This document shows positions 9,362 through 22,159 of a stretch of DNA of 64,000 nucleotides, piece after piece. The notes beneath the pieces are model-generated. The model worked only from the letters and a program-made list of their open reading frames with translations, made no database searches and was not told the origin of the DNA. How positions within the stretch are numbered: the stretch's first letter is position 1; every line of letters begins with the position of its first letter. The stretch spans positions 512,256 through 576,255 of the forward strand of contig NZ_JASTZU010000063.1 in the NCBI RefSeq assembly GCF_030282825.1. Reading direction: 5' to 3'. Source of the stretch: Aquibacillus rhizosphaerae. Its GTDB lineage: Bacteria; Bacillota; Bacilli; Bacillales; Amphibacillaceae. Made by a program: the position numbers and the translations under genes.

Positions 9362-10288
9362 ATGAGTCAATTGACAAAAGTTACGAATGTAGAAAATCCA
9401 TTAAATAAAAAGACATTCGCTCAACGTTTTAAGAAAAATTATATGGGTTGGTTGTTTATTGTTCTGGCGGTAGTAGGAATATCGTTATTTTACTTTTATC
9501 CTATGATACAAGCACTTCTTCTTTCATTTCAGTCTGGGATGGGTACTAACCTTGAATATGTAGGTTTAGAGAACTACATGAGGCTATTTAATGACCCAAC
9601 TTTTATATCAGCGTTGACCAATACGTTAATTTATCTATTAGTTCAAGTACCAGTAATGATTGTCCTAGCATTATTATTTTCTGTTCTACTAAATGATTCT
9701 ACATTGAAATTCAAAGGTTTTTTCCGAGTAGCAATCTTTTTGCCGTGTGTAACGTCACTGGTTGCATACGCAGTTATCTTTAAATATTTATTTGGTGTAG
9801 ACGGTCTAATTAACGAGTTACTGCTAAATTTACATCTTGTTTCAGAACCATTAAATTGGTTATCAGATCCATTCTTAGCAAAGCTTACAATTATTATGGC
9901 TATTACTTGGAGATGGACAGGTTACAACATGATTTTCTATTTATCAGCATTACAGAATGTTGATAAGCAAATGTATGAAGCTGCAAGAATTGACGGGGCT
10001 TCTGCAATCCAGCAGTTCTTCTTTATTACAGTTCCAATGTTAAAACCAATTATCTTATTCACATCTATTGTTTCGACAATTGGTACATTACAATTATTTG
10101 ATGAGGTTATGAATATTACAAGTGGTGGTCCAGCAAATGCGACACTTTCTATTTCGATGTACATTTACAACCTATCATTTGAATATACACCAGACTTTGG
10201 ATATGCAGCGACTGTATCCTACGTCATTGTTATTCTCGTTGTAATTTTATCTATTATTCAATTTAGAGTGGCAGGTGATCGAAAATGA
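9362..10288 (+). CDS. Carbohydrate ABC transporter permease (MalF/UgpA type)
   Basis: Integral membrane protein of 308 residues with about six membrane helices, the first near residues 30-52. The cytoplasmic EAA loop that docks the ATPase reads Y-E-A-A-R-I-D-G-A-S-A at about residues 204-214. This is the MalF-like partner of a CUT1 sugar importer. AAGGAGG at 9346-9352 precedes the ATG. Its stop overlaps the start of the second permease (ATGA), so the two are translationally coupled. No ATPase gene lies in the cluster, so a shared MsmX-type ATPase from elsewhere is probably used. Confidence 0.94.
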   Translation: MSQLTKVTNVENPLNKKTFAQRFKKNYMGWLFIVLAVVGISLFYFYPMIQALLLSFQSGMGTNLEYVGLENYMRLFNDPTFISALTNTLIYLLVQVPVMIVLALLFSVLLNDSTLKFKGFFRVAIFLPCVTSLVAYAVIFKYLFGVDGLINELLLNLHLVSEPLNWLSDPFLAKLTIIMAITWRWTGYNMIFYLSALQNVDKQMYEAARIDGASAIQQFFFITVPMLKPIILFTSIVSTIGTLQLFDEVMNITSGGPANATLSISMYIYNLSFEYTPDFGYAATVSYVIVILVVILSIIQFRVAGDRK

Positions 10289-11112
10289 AGCAATTAAAGA
10301 GAATAGCGACTTATGTGTTTCTAAGTATTGCAGCTTTAGTGTCCATATTTCCATTTTTATGGATGCTTGTTAGTATGACTAATAAATCCGTAGATGTTAC
10401 CAAAGGTCGTTTACTTCCCGGTACGCATTTATTGGAAAACTTGAAAGTATTATTTGGTCAAGTAGATATCATGAACGCCATGATTAACTCAACCATAATA
10501 GCAGTAATTACAACATTCCTAACACTATTAATTGCTTCTTTAGCTGGTTATGGCTTTGAAATCTATCGCTCACCGGGAAAGGATAGAGTGTTTAGTATTC
10601 TACTTATATCGATGATGATTCCATTTGCTGCAATTATGATACCGTTGTACCGTTTATTCGGACAAATTTCTGGGACAGCGCCTTTCTTAGGTATTGATAC
10701 ATTAGCGGCAGCATTATTACCTACAGTTGTTACAGCCTTTTTCATCTTTTTCTTCCGGCAAAATACAAAAATGTTTGCGAAAGAATTGGTGGAAGCTGGA
10801 AGGATGGATGGGTTAAGTGAAATAGGCATCTTTTTCCGTATCTATGTACCTACGATGAAAACAACTTTTGCGGCAGCTGCAATTATTGCATTCATGAATA
10901 GTTGGAACAACTATCTATGGCCATTAGTTGTTTTACAATCACCAGACAAGTTAACGATTCCATTGTTAATTTCAAACCTTGGTTCTGGTTATACACCGGA
11001 TTATGGTGTCATTATGACGGCAATTGTTTTTGCAACACTTCCAACAGCTGCTGTATTCTTCTTCATGCAGAAACACTTCGTAGCCGGTATGATGGGATCA
11101 GTAAAGGGTTAA
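10285..11112 (+). CDS. Carbohydrate ABC transporter permease (MalG/UgpE type)
   Basis: Second membrane subunit of the importer, 275 residues with six predicted membrane helices and the EAA motif V-E-A-G-R-M-D-G-L-S at about residues 171-180. It starts inside the last codons of the preceding permease gene (4-bp overlap). Size and motif match the MalG group. A hairpin with a short T stretch follows its stop, before the first galactosidase gene. Confidence 0.94.
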   Translation: MKQLKRIATYVFLSIAALVSIFPFLWMLVSMTNKSVDVTKGRLLPGTHLLENLKVLFGQVDIMNAMINSTIIAVITTFLTLLIASLAGYGFEIYRSPGKDRVFSILLISMMIPFAAIMIPLYRLFGQISGTAPFLGIDTLAAALLPTVVTAFFIFFFRQNTKMFAKELVEAGRMDGLSEIGIFFRIYVPTMKTTFAAAAIIAFMNSWNNYLWPLVVLQSPDKLTIPLLISNLGSGYTPDYGVIMTAIVFATLPTAAVFFFMQKHFVAGMMGSVKG

Positions 11113-11119
11113 TTTGGGA

Positions 11120-11162
11120 ATAGGTATCTTGTCTCACATTCGTGGGACCGGGTACCTATCTT
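11120..11162 (+). terminator. Hairpin after the permease genes, possible partial terminator
   Basis: ATAGGTATC (11120-11128) pairs with GGTACCTAT (11151-11159), and an inner stem GTCTCAC/GTGGGAC closes a 4-nt loop; TCTTT follows. The 'GGGAC..GGTACC' wording recalls the hairpin at 24487-24507. It may reduce read-through into the galactosidase genes. Confidence 0.5.
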
Positions 11163-11235
11163 TAAAGTTTAGTGAACAGAAGAATGGTTATGGTATAGAA
11201 CCATTCCTGAGCTGCTAATACATATAGGAGGGTGA

Positions 11236-14361
<3,126 letters not shown>

Positions 14362-14485
14362 ATTGCGATGATGACTTGACATGGAAAACATATAGAAGCA
14401 ACTTAACAAAAAATACTTGTTTAATTCCTACTAATTTTAAAACCATCTACTACAATGTAGATAATGAGAATAAGGGAGGGAAATC

Positions 14486-16555
14486 ATGGTGAAAAAATTC
14501 AAACCCGTTAGTGATAAAATATCAAAAATGTTGCACGGTGCAGATTATAATCCTGAACAGTGGTTCCAATACCCTGAAGTTTTTGAAGAAGATATTCGTT
14601 TAATGAAATTAGCGAATTGTAATGTAATGTCAGTAGGTATATTTTCTTGGACGACGATTGAACCGGAGGAAGGTCATTTTCAGTTTAAATGGCTAGACCA
14701 TGTTCTAGATACATTTGCTGAAAACGGTATCTATGCATTTTTGGCAACACCAAGTGGAGCGAGACCGGCTTGGATGTCTGAAAAGTATCCGGAAGTTCTA
14801 CGTGTGGGACCAAACCGTGTCAGGAATTTACATGGGTTGAGACACAACCATTGTTACACAGCACCTGTGTACCGGGAAAAAGTAAAGATTATAAATGCTA
14901 AGCTAGCAGAACGTTATGCCAATCACCCAGCAGTTATTGGTTGGCATGTATCGAATGAATACGGAGGAGAGTGTCATTGCGGTTTCTGTCAGGACGCATT
15001 CCGAAACTGGTTAAAAGAAAAGTATCAAACACTAGATAACCTGAATCACGCTTGGTGGGCAACCTTCTGGAGTCATACGTACACAGCTTGGTCACAAGTA
15101 GAGTCACCTGCTCCCCAGGGGGAAACAATGGTTCATGGTCTAAATTTAGATTGGAAGCGATTTGTTTCAGACCAAACGATTGATTTTTATAAACATGAGA
15201 TCGCGCCGTTAAAGGAAAGGAATCCAAATCTTCCTGCGACAACTAATTTCATGGAAGCGTTTGAAGGATTGGACTATGCTAAATTTGCAAAAGAACTGGA
15301 CTTCGTCTCATGGGATTCGTATCCAACCTGGCACTTTACCGCGGATGATATTAATGTGGCTGCCTGGACTGCTTTTAACCATGATATGTTTCGATCTTTA
15401 AAAGGTGGTCAACCATTCTTGCTCATGGAAAGCACGCCGAGTTTAACGAACTGGCAAGAAATTAGTAAGTTAAAACGGCCAGGTATGCATGTATTATCTT
15501 CTTTACAAGCAATTGCACATGGATCCGATTCCGTTCAGTATTTCCAATGGCGTAAAAGTCGTGGGTCAAGTGAGAAGTTTCATGGTGCCGTAGTAGACCA
15601 TGTGGGAAGTGAGAATACTCGAGTATTTCAAGACGTTACGGAAGTCGGAGAAGTATTAACACAGTTGGATGAAATAGTAGGTACAAGTGTAGAACCTGAG
15701 GTAGCAATTATTTTTGATACAGAAAATCGCTGGGCGGTGAAAGATGCCCAAGGGCCCCGTAATATAGGTGTGAAATATGAAGAGACAATTCTAAATCATT
15801 ACAAAGCGTTCTGGGAAAAGGGTGTACCTGTAGATGTCATTGATATGGACACGGATATATCAAAATATAAGCTAGTAGTTGCACCAATGCTATACATGGT
15901 AAAACCAGGGGTTGGTGAAAAAATAGAACAATTTGTAAACGATGGTGGAAAGTTTGTAACTACTTATTGGTCAGGGATTGTAGATGAGAATGACCTTTGT
16001 TTCTTAGGAGGTTTTCCTGGTCCACTTCGTAAGACACTAGGGATTTGGTCAGAGGAGATAGATGGTTTGCATGATGGTCAAACAAATCAAATTATTTTTT
16101 CACAAGATAACGAAATTGGTCTTAAGGGTTCCTTTGAAGTGTATGACCTATGTGATTTGATCCATCTTGAAGGTGCTCAAGCACTAGCAATTTACCAAGA
16201 GGATTTTTATGCAGGAAGACCTGCAATAACGGTTAATCAATTGGGAAAAGGAAGGGGATATTATATAGCTTCAAGAATTGAAAATCAATGTCACTCTGAT
16301 TTTTATGGTGCGTTGATAAAGCAAATAGGAATCAAAACAGTAATCAACGGCGAGTTACCGTATGCAGTTACAGCACAATTAAGAACGGATGGTGAAAAAG
16401 ATTTTATCTTCCTATCTAATTTTAGTGCAGATACACAGGTAGTCGATCTTATAGACAAAGCACTTATCGATGTACGAACTGGAAAGGCTGTACCAAATAA
16501 AATGGAAATACCGGCGTATGGAATGAAAGTATTAAAAAGAAAAGCTAGTTTCTAA
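14486..16555 (+). CDS. Beta-galactosidase, glycoside hydrolase family 42
   Basis: Enzyme of 689 residues in the GH42 family, which acts on beta-1,4- or beta-1,3-galactosides from plant galactan or oligosaccharides. The N-terminus L-H-G-A-D-Y-N-P-E-Q-W is the family hallmark. Acid/base Glu158 sits in S-N-E-Y-G and nucleophile Glu315 in L-M-E-S-T-P. Cysteines in G-E-C-H-C-G-F-C match the zinc site of thermophilic GH42 enzymes. The barrel is followed by the trimerisation domain and a small C-terminal beta domain. No signal peptide, so it acts inside the cell. AGGGAGGG precedes the ATG by 5 nt. A short inverted repeat, ATCTAC/GTAGAT, lies at 14445-14462 just upstream. Confidence 0.95.
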   Translation: MVKKFKPVSDKISKMLHGADYNPEQWFQYPEVFEEDIRLMKLANCNVMSVGIFSWTTIEPEEGHFQFKWLDHVLDTFAENGIYAFLATPSGARPAWMSEKYPEVLRVGPNRVRNLHGLRHNHCYTAPVYREKVKIINAKLAERYANHPAVIGWHVSNEYGGECHCGFCQDAFRNWLKEKYQTLDNLNHAWWATFWSHTYTAWSQVESPAPQGETMVHGLNLDWKRFVSDQTIDFYKHEIAPLKERNPNLPATTNFMEAFEGLDYAKFAKELDFVSWDSYPTWHFTADDINVAAWTAFNHDMFRSLKGGQPFLLMESTPSLTNWQEISKLKRPGMHVLSSLQAIAHGSDSVQYFQWRKSRGSSEKFHGAVVDHVGSENTRVFQDVTEVGEVLTQLDEIVGTSVEPEVAIIFDTENRWAVKDAQGPRNIGVKYEETILNHYKAFWEKGVPVDVIDMDTDISKYKLVVAPMLYMVKPGVGEKIEQFVNDGGKFVTTYWSGIVDENDLCFLGGFPGPLRKTLGIWSEEIDGLHDGQTNQIIFSQDNEIGLKGSFEVYDLCDLIHLEGAQALAIYQEDFYAGRPAITVNQLGKGRGYYIASRIENQCHSDFYGALIKQIGIKTVINGELPYAVTAQLRTDGEKDFIFLSNFSADTQVVDLIDKALIDVRTGKAVPNKMEIPAYGMKVLKRKASF

Positions 16556-16727
16556 GATTGTTATACGTATAAAATGGGCGGAAAACATTTCTTTCACGTG
16601 AGTGTATATAAATAAAAGATATCGAGATTCATTGTCTACCAAGGCTTTTCTCGGGTTGACTTTGGATGAACACACAGGCGTTTACACTATTCTAAATAAA
16701 ATGTAATCGTATTCGGAGGTTTTACTT

Positions 16728-18914
16728 ATGCCAATAACTTTTGATTCATCTAGTAAAGTATTTCACCTACAGGCTAAACATACAAGTTATGTTATGCAGA
16801 TTGTAAAAGAGGGTTATTTAGCTCATTTATATTGGGGTAAGCGAGTGAGACAATCCCGTGTACCTAATAACCTTCGTTATCTTGATCGAGGTTTTTCTGG
16901 TAATCCGAACAAAGAAGACAGAGGCTTTTCACTGGATACACTTCCACATGAATACCCTGCTTATGGAAATACGGACTTTAGAGGTCCTGCAATTCAGGTT
17001 GAGCAATCAAATGGATCAAGAATAACAGATCTTCGCTATGATTCACATGAAATTATTTCTGGAAAGCCTAAGTTACCCGGTCTCCCTGCTACCTATGTAG
17101 AAGATGATAAGGAGGCTGAAACGTTAAAAGTACGGCTAAAAGATGTTGAATTAGGTTTAGTTATCACGTTAACGTATTCCGTATATAAGGGCTTGGATGT
17201 GATTACGCGCTCTACTTATATAGAAAATAACGGAAAAGATTCTCTCCGTCTGTTAAAGGCTGCGTCGATGAATGTGGATTTTCGTGATAAGCATTTTGAA
17301 ATGGTTAATTTGCCGGGTGCTCATGCCCGTGAGCGTGATATAGAGCAGCTTCCACTAAGAATAGGAATGCAATCAGTTGGAAGTAGACGAGGATCTAGCA
17401 GTCATCATCAAAACCCTTTTATTGCATTGACTCGACCTGAAACAACAGAGAATACTGGAGAGGTTTATGGTTTTAGTCTTGTTTATAGTGGAAGCTTTGA
17501 CGCTTCTGTAGAAGTAGATCAAACGGAACAAGCTCGTGTCACGATGGGGATAAACAGTTTTGATTTTTCATGGTTGCTTGAACCGAATCAGTTTTTTCAA
17601 ACACCAGAGGTCGTAATGGTGTACAGTTCAAAAGGTATAGGTGACATGTCAAGAACTTATCATAAACTTTACAGAGATCGACTTTGTAGAGGCGAACATA
17701 GACATAAAGAGCGCCCGATTTTGATCAATAATTGGGAAGCGACCTATTTCGACTTTGATGAAGATTCCATTTTACGCATTGCAGATCATGCCGCCGAAGC
17801 AGGGATTGAGTTATTTGTTTTAGATGACGGCTGGTTTGGAAAGCGAGATAACGATAAGTCTTCCTTGGGTGATTGGTTTGTTTACGAAGACAAGTTACCG
17901 AACGGCTTACCTGCTTTAGTGAAAAAGATTAATCAAAAAGGAATGAAATTCGGATTGTGGTTTGAACCTGAAATGGTCTCTGTTGACAGTGATTTATATC
18001 GAAATCATCCGGATTGGTGTATACATGTACCTGAGAGACGACGGTCTGAAAGTAGAAACCAACTCGTTTTAGATTTTTCAAGGTCGGATGTTTGTGAAGA
18101 AATAATAAACCGGTTGACAGCCATTTTAGAAAGTGCCCCTATTGACTACGTGAAGTGGGATATGAATCGAAATATGACAGAAATTGGGTCAGCTAGCCTT
18201 CCGCCAATTAGGCAAAAAGAAACAGCTCACCGATACATATTAGGTTTATATGCTGTGTTAGAGGAGCTCACTTCTCGATTTCCGCACATTTTGTTTGAAA
18301 GCTGTTCTGGCGGTGGTGGAAGATTTGACCCTGGTATGCTTTATTACATGCCGCAAACGTGGACGAGTGATAATACGGATGCCATATCCCGGTTACGTAT
18401 CCAGTATGGAACAAGTCTTGTTTACCCTGTAAGTACTATAGGAGCCCATGTCTCTGAAGTACCAAACCATCAGGTAGGGAGAATAACACCACTTGAAACG
18501 AGAGGACATGTAGCAATGGACGGAAACCTAGGCTATGAATTGGATGTAACCAAGTTAGCCGAAGAAGAACTCGAACAAATTAAAGCACAAGTATCGATAT
18601 ATAAATCTATTCGTAAAACCGTACAATTCGGTGACCTATATCGGGTAGTAGATCCTTTTCTATGTCAAAACTATGGAACAGTTCATGTAAATGAAGATAA
18701 ATCAAAAGCGGTGTTTTTCTATGTCCATGTGCTTGCAGAGGCAAATGGACCGTTCCATACAATAAAGTTGGCTGGATTAGACCCCGAAAAAGATTATCGA
18801 ATTTTAGAAACTGGAGAAGTTTATGGTGGAGATGAACTTATGAACATGGGTTTGAATGTACCTTACCCAGATCATGACTTTAAAAGTGTCATGTACCGCC
18901 TAGAAGAAGATTAG
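16728..18914 (+). CDS. Alpha-galactosidase, glycoside hydrolase family 36
   Basis: Enzyme of 728 residues that removes alpha-1,6-galactose from raffinose-family sugars or galactomannan oligosaccharides. The nucleophile Asp478 is in Y-V-K-W-D-M-N-R and the acid/base Asp548 in W-T-S-D-N-T-D-A. From memory, these are the same numbers as in the characterised Geobacillus AgaA/AgaN enzymes, which have nearly the same length. Further hallmarks are W-F-G-K-R-D-N-D near 370 and S-C-S-G-G-G-G-R-F-D near 525. CGGAGG lies ahead of the ATG. The 172-bp gap before it has a possible TTGACT at 16656 but no well-spaced -10, so an own promoter is unproven. No secretion signal. Confidence 0.95.
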   Translation: MPITFDSSSKVFHLQAKHTSYVMQIVKEGYLAHLYWGKRVRQSRVPNNLRYLDRGFSGNPNKEDRGFSLDTLPHEYPAYGNTDFRGPAIQVEQSNGSRITDLRYDSHEIISGKPKLPGLPATYVEDDKEAETLKVRLKDVELGLVITLTYSVYKGLDVITRSTYIENNGKDSLRLLKAASMNVDFRDKHFEMVNLPGAHARERDIEQLPLRIGMQSVGSRRGSSSHHQNPFIALTRPETTENTGEVYGFSLVYSGSFDASVEVDQTEQARVTMGINSFDFSWLLEPNQFFQTPEVVMVYSSKGIGDMSRTYHKLYRDRLCRGEHRHKERPILINNWEATYFDFDEDSILRIADHAAEAGIELFVLDDGWFGKRDNDKSSLGDWFVYEDKLPNGLPALVKKINQKGMKFGLWFEPEMVSVDSDLYRNHPDWCIHVPERRRSESRNQLVLDFSRSDVCEEIINRLTAILESAPIDYVKWDMNRNMTEIGSASLPPIRQKETAHRYILGLYAVLEELTSRFPHILFESCSGGGGRFDPGMLYYMPQTWTSDNTDAISRLRIQYGTSLVYPVSTIGAHVSEVPNHQVGRITPLETRGHVAMDGNLGYELDVTKLAEEELEQIKAQVSIYKSIRKTVQFGDLYRVVDPFLCQNYGTVHVNEDKSKAVFFYVHVLAEANGPFHTIKLAGLDPEKDYRILETGEVYGGDELMNMGLNVPYPDHDFKSVMYRLEED

Positions 18915-18954
18915 GATAAATATGATTGGAATAAATGTTTAATAGAAAGGTAGG

Positions 18955-21900
18955 ATGATTAGATTGAAAGAAGCTTATAAATCAACATTAGAGCCGAGTA
19001 TTGATTGGCTTTCAAATTTAAATGTATATGCAGTTAATCGACTTCCTGCACATTCAGACCATCTTTATTATCAAACAATAACAGAAGCAAATTCCAATTC
19101 TGCTATGAAGATGAGACATAGCTTAAATGGGAATTGGAAATTTAATTACGCTATTAATCCTCAAAGTCGAGTGGAGGATTTTTATCGAAATGATTTTGAT
19201 GTGTCATCATGGGGTGATATTACTGTTCCAGGACATATTCAGCTACAAGGTTATGGGAAAGCACAATACGTAAATACGATGTACCCGTGGGATGGTCATA
19301 ATGATATTCTTCCCCCTGACATACCAGAGGATCACAATCCAGTTGGTAGTTATGTGAAGTCATTTTATCTACCGACTAACATGGACAAAAAGCCGGTTTA
19401 TATATCTTTCCAGGGGGTAGAATCAGCATTCTATGTATGGTTAAATGGTGAGTTCATTGGATATAGTGAAGATTCATTTACCCCGGCTGAATTTGAGCTG
19501 ACACCCTATTTACATGACGGAGAAAATAAATTAGCAGTAGAGGTATATCAACGAAGTACAGGTAGCTGGTTGGAAGATCAGGACTTTTGGAGGTTCTCAG
19601 GTATATTTCGAGAAGTGTATCTTTATACTGTTCCTAAAATTCACGTGAATGATTTGAATGTTCGTGCGCAGTTAGACGCCACGTACAAAGTTGGTTCACT
19701 TGATGTAGATTTAAGCTTTTTATCAGAAGTACCAGATGGAACAAAAGTAGTAGCAAACCTAACCGATAAAAGCGGTGATTTAGTAGTTTCCCAAACAACG
19801 GAGCCTGATCAGCTAAAAGGTAAAATTACTGTCGAGGTTGATACTCCTTATCTGTGGAGTGCTGAAGACCCCTATTTATACAAATTATATATTCAAATCT
19901 TCGATAAGGATGATCACCTAGTTGAGGTTATCCCGCAAAAGATTGGTTTTAGAAGATTTGAAATGATTGATAAAATCATGTGTATTAATGGAAAACGGAT
20001 TGTTTTTAAAGGTGTTAACCGCCATGAATTTAATTGCTATAGTGGACGAACAATTACGAGAGAGGATATGTTATGGGATGTCAAAACATTAAAAAGAAAT
20101 AACATGAATGCTGTTCGTACATCTCATTACCCAAACCAAACATACTGGTATGAACTGTGTGATGAGTATGGTTTGTATGTGATCGATGAAATGAACTTAG
20201 AAACGCATGGTTCCTGGCAAAAGATGGGTGCTGTTGAACCTTCTTGGAATATCCCAGGCAACAAAAAAGAATGGGAAAATATTGTCATAGATAGAGCTAT
20301 TTCCATGTACGAACGAGATAAAAATCATCCATCTATTATTATTTGGTCTTGTGGGAATGAGTCCTATGCTGGAGAAGTGATTCTAAACGTTTCCAACTAT
20401 TTTAGATCGGTGGATCCAAGCAGGCTTGTTCATTATGAAGGAGTTTTTTACGATCGAGATTACAACGCAACGAGCGATATGGAAAGTCGTATGTATGCAA
20501 AACCAGCAGATATTGAGCGATATCTGAATGATAATCCCGAAAAGCCATATATTAGCTGTGAGTACATGCATGCGATGGGGAATTCGCTAGGTGGGATGTA
20601 TAAATATACGGACCTTGAAAATAAGTTCCCGATGTATCAGGGTGGTTTTATTTGGGATTATATCGACCAATCATTAATAAAAAAAGATCGTTACGGGGAT
20701 GAGTACTTAGCATACGGTGGAGATTTTGGCGATCGACCAACCGATTATGGATTTTGTGCGAACGGTATTGTTCATGCTAATCGGGAGTTATCCCCCAAAA
20801 TGCAAGAGGTGAAGTTTTTATATCAAAACGTCAAGCTTATACCTGATCAGACTGGTGTAACGATTATTAACAATCATCTTTTTACGAATGTATTAGCGTA
20901 TGATTTAGAATATATCCTATATGTAGAAGGTAAAGAACTATACCGAAACAAAGTTTCTGCTGATGTAGAACCGCAAAGTAAAGAACGCATTGCTTTTTAT
21001 TGGCCGGATGATTTGCAACTTGATTCTGGAGAGTATTGTATTCATACATTACTTAAGCTAAAAGAACATAACTTATGGGCAGAAGCTGGTTATGAAGTTG
21101 CTTTTGGTCAGTTTGTGTATGACATCGAGTTAGACACAGAAGAAGAGGTTAGTAAAGGGAATTTAAAAGTAGTAGAAGGTGACGTGAACATTGGCGTTCA
21201 TGGTAATGATTTTACTATTATGTTTTCTAAACAAGTAGGTAGTTTAACTTCAGTTAATTATGCAGGTGAAGAAATGATTGCCTATCCACCGGCTCCTTTA
21301 TTTTGGAGAGCTACAACAGATAACGATAGAGGGTATGCACAAAGTTTTGAATCAGGATGCTGGTTAACAGCAAGTCTTGCTAGAAAATGTACGGAGATTC
21401 TTTTTACGGAAGAGGATGACCATGTTGATGTAGGATTCACTTATAAATTCTCCATTAGTGACGAAATAGAGACAAAGGTAATCTACTCCGTATATTCAGA
21501 CGGTAGTATCCGAGTGAAATCTGCATATCAAGGTGCTAATCACTTACCACACATGCCTATCTTTGCGGTTTCATTTAAAGTTCCTGCAGATTACCACAAT
21601 TTAGAGTGGTATGGTATGGGTCCAGAAGAAAATTATTCAGACCGAGCAATGGGAGCAAGGCTAGGTAGATTTAAAAATCAAGTAGCTGATAATCTATCGA
21701 AATATGTAATGCCACAAGAATCAGGGAACCGGACCGGTATACGCTGGGTAAGTGTAACAAGCGAAACAGGGAAAGGTTTAAACATAGCGTCAACAAATAA
21801 GGCACTTGAATGCAATTTTTCTCCATACACTGCATTTGAACTTGAGAACGCGCAACATCATTACGAATTACCGAATATTCATTACACCGTAGTAACCATT

Positions 21901-22017
21901 GCAGGTAAACAAATGGGTGTTGGTGGAGACGATAGTTGGGGTGCACCGGTTCATGATGAACATCTAATAAAAGCAAATGAGGATATGAGTTTTGAGTTTT
22001 TAATAAGTAGGATATGA
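18955..22017 (+). CDS. Second beta-galactosidase, glycoside hydrolase family 2
   Basis: A LacZ-type enzyme of 1020 residues, clearly diverged from the one at 11239. Acid/base Glu469 is in W-S-C-G-N-E-S and nucleophile Glu536 in I-S-C-E-Y-M-H-A-M-G-N. Compared with the first paralogue it has Cys in place of Leu in the WSxGNES motif and a different C-terminal sandwich. Specificity may therefore differ, for example in linkage or chain length. Start is given as the ATG at 18955; a TTG at 18964 (LKEAYK) is a serious alternative because AGGTAGG lies 10 nt ahead of it. It is 40 bp after the alpha-galactosidase gene, so they share a transcript, and a terminator follows its stop. Confidence 0.93.
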   Translation: MIRLKEAYKSTLEPSIDWLSNLNVYAVNRLPAHSDHLYYQTITEANSNSAMKMRHSLNGNWKFNYAINPQSRVEDFYRNDFDVSSWGDITVPGHIQLQGYGKAQYVNTMYPWDGHNDILPPDIPEDHNPVGSYVKSFYLPTNMDKKPVYISFQGVESAFYVWLNGEFIGYSEDSFTPAEFELTPYLHDGENKLAVEVYQRSTGSWLEDQDFWRFSGIFREVYLYTVPKIHVNDLNVRAQLDATYKVGSLDVDLSFLSEVPDGTKVVANLTDKSGDLVVSQTTEPDQLKGKITVEVDTPYLWSAEDPYLYKLYIQIFDKDDHLVEVIPQKIGFRRFEMIDKIMCINGKRIVFKGVNRHEFNCYSGRTITREDMLWDVKTLKRNNMNAVRTSHYPNQTYWYELCDEYGLYVIDEMNLETHGSWQKMGAVEPSWNIPGNKKEWENIVIDRAISMYERDKNHPSIIIWSCGNESYAGEVILNVSNYFRSVDPSRLVHYEGVFYDRDYNATSDMESRMYAKPADIERYLNDNPEKPYISCEYMHAMGNSLGGMYKYTDLENKFPMYQGGFIWDYIDQSLIKKDRYGDEYLAYGGDFGDRPTDYGFCANGIVHANRELSPKMQEVKFLYQNVKLIPDQTGVTIINNHLFTNVLAYDLEYILYVEGKELYRNKVSADVEPQSKERIAFYWPDDLQLDSGEYCIHTLLKLKEHNLWAEAGYEVAFGQFVYDIELDTEEEVSKGNLKVVEGDVNIGVHGNDFTIMFSKQVGSLTSVNYAGEEMIAYPPAPLFWRATTDNDRGYAQSFESGCWLTASLARKCTEILFTEEDDHVDVGFTYKFSISDEIETKVIYSVYSDGSIRVKSAYQGANHLPHMPIFAVSFKVPADYHNLEWYGMGPEENYSDRAMGARLGRFKNQVADNLSKYVMPQESGNRTGIRWVSVTSETGKGLNIASTNKALECNFSPYTAFELENAQHHYELPNIHYTVVTIAGKQMGVGGDDSWGAPVHDEHLIKANEDMSFEFLISRI

Positions 22018-22036
22018 GTCTTTTATTTTTTAGATG

Positions 22037-22064
22037 GAGAGTCTCCTATAAAGGGGACTCTCTT
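22037..22064 (+). terminator. Terminator of the galactoside cluster
   Basis: GAGAGTCTCC (22037-22046) pairs with GGGGACTCTC (22053-22062) with one G-T pair, then TTCT. It closes the rightward run of sugar genes. Confidence 0.75.
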
Positions 22065-22159
22065 CTGATGTCTTAGGAGAAACCGACATTCATACCATCA
22101 TCTTGCATATGGTTAGACTAAACCAACATATTCACTCATAATATAAAAGGTTAGAGGGG

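Noticed and set aside
16656..16688. Promoter before the alpha-galactosidase gene (TTGACT ... TACACT)
   Set aside because: The spacing is about 21 bp, too long for a SigA promoter; transcription from upstream is simpler.
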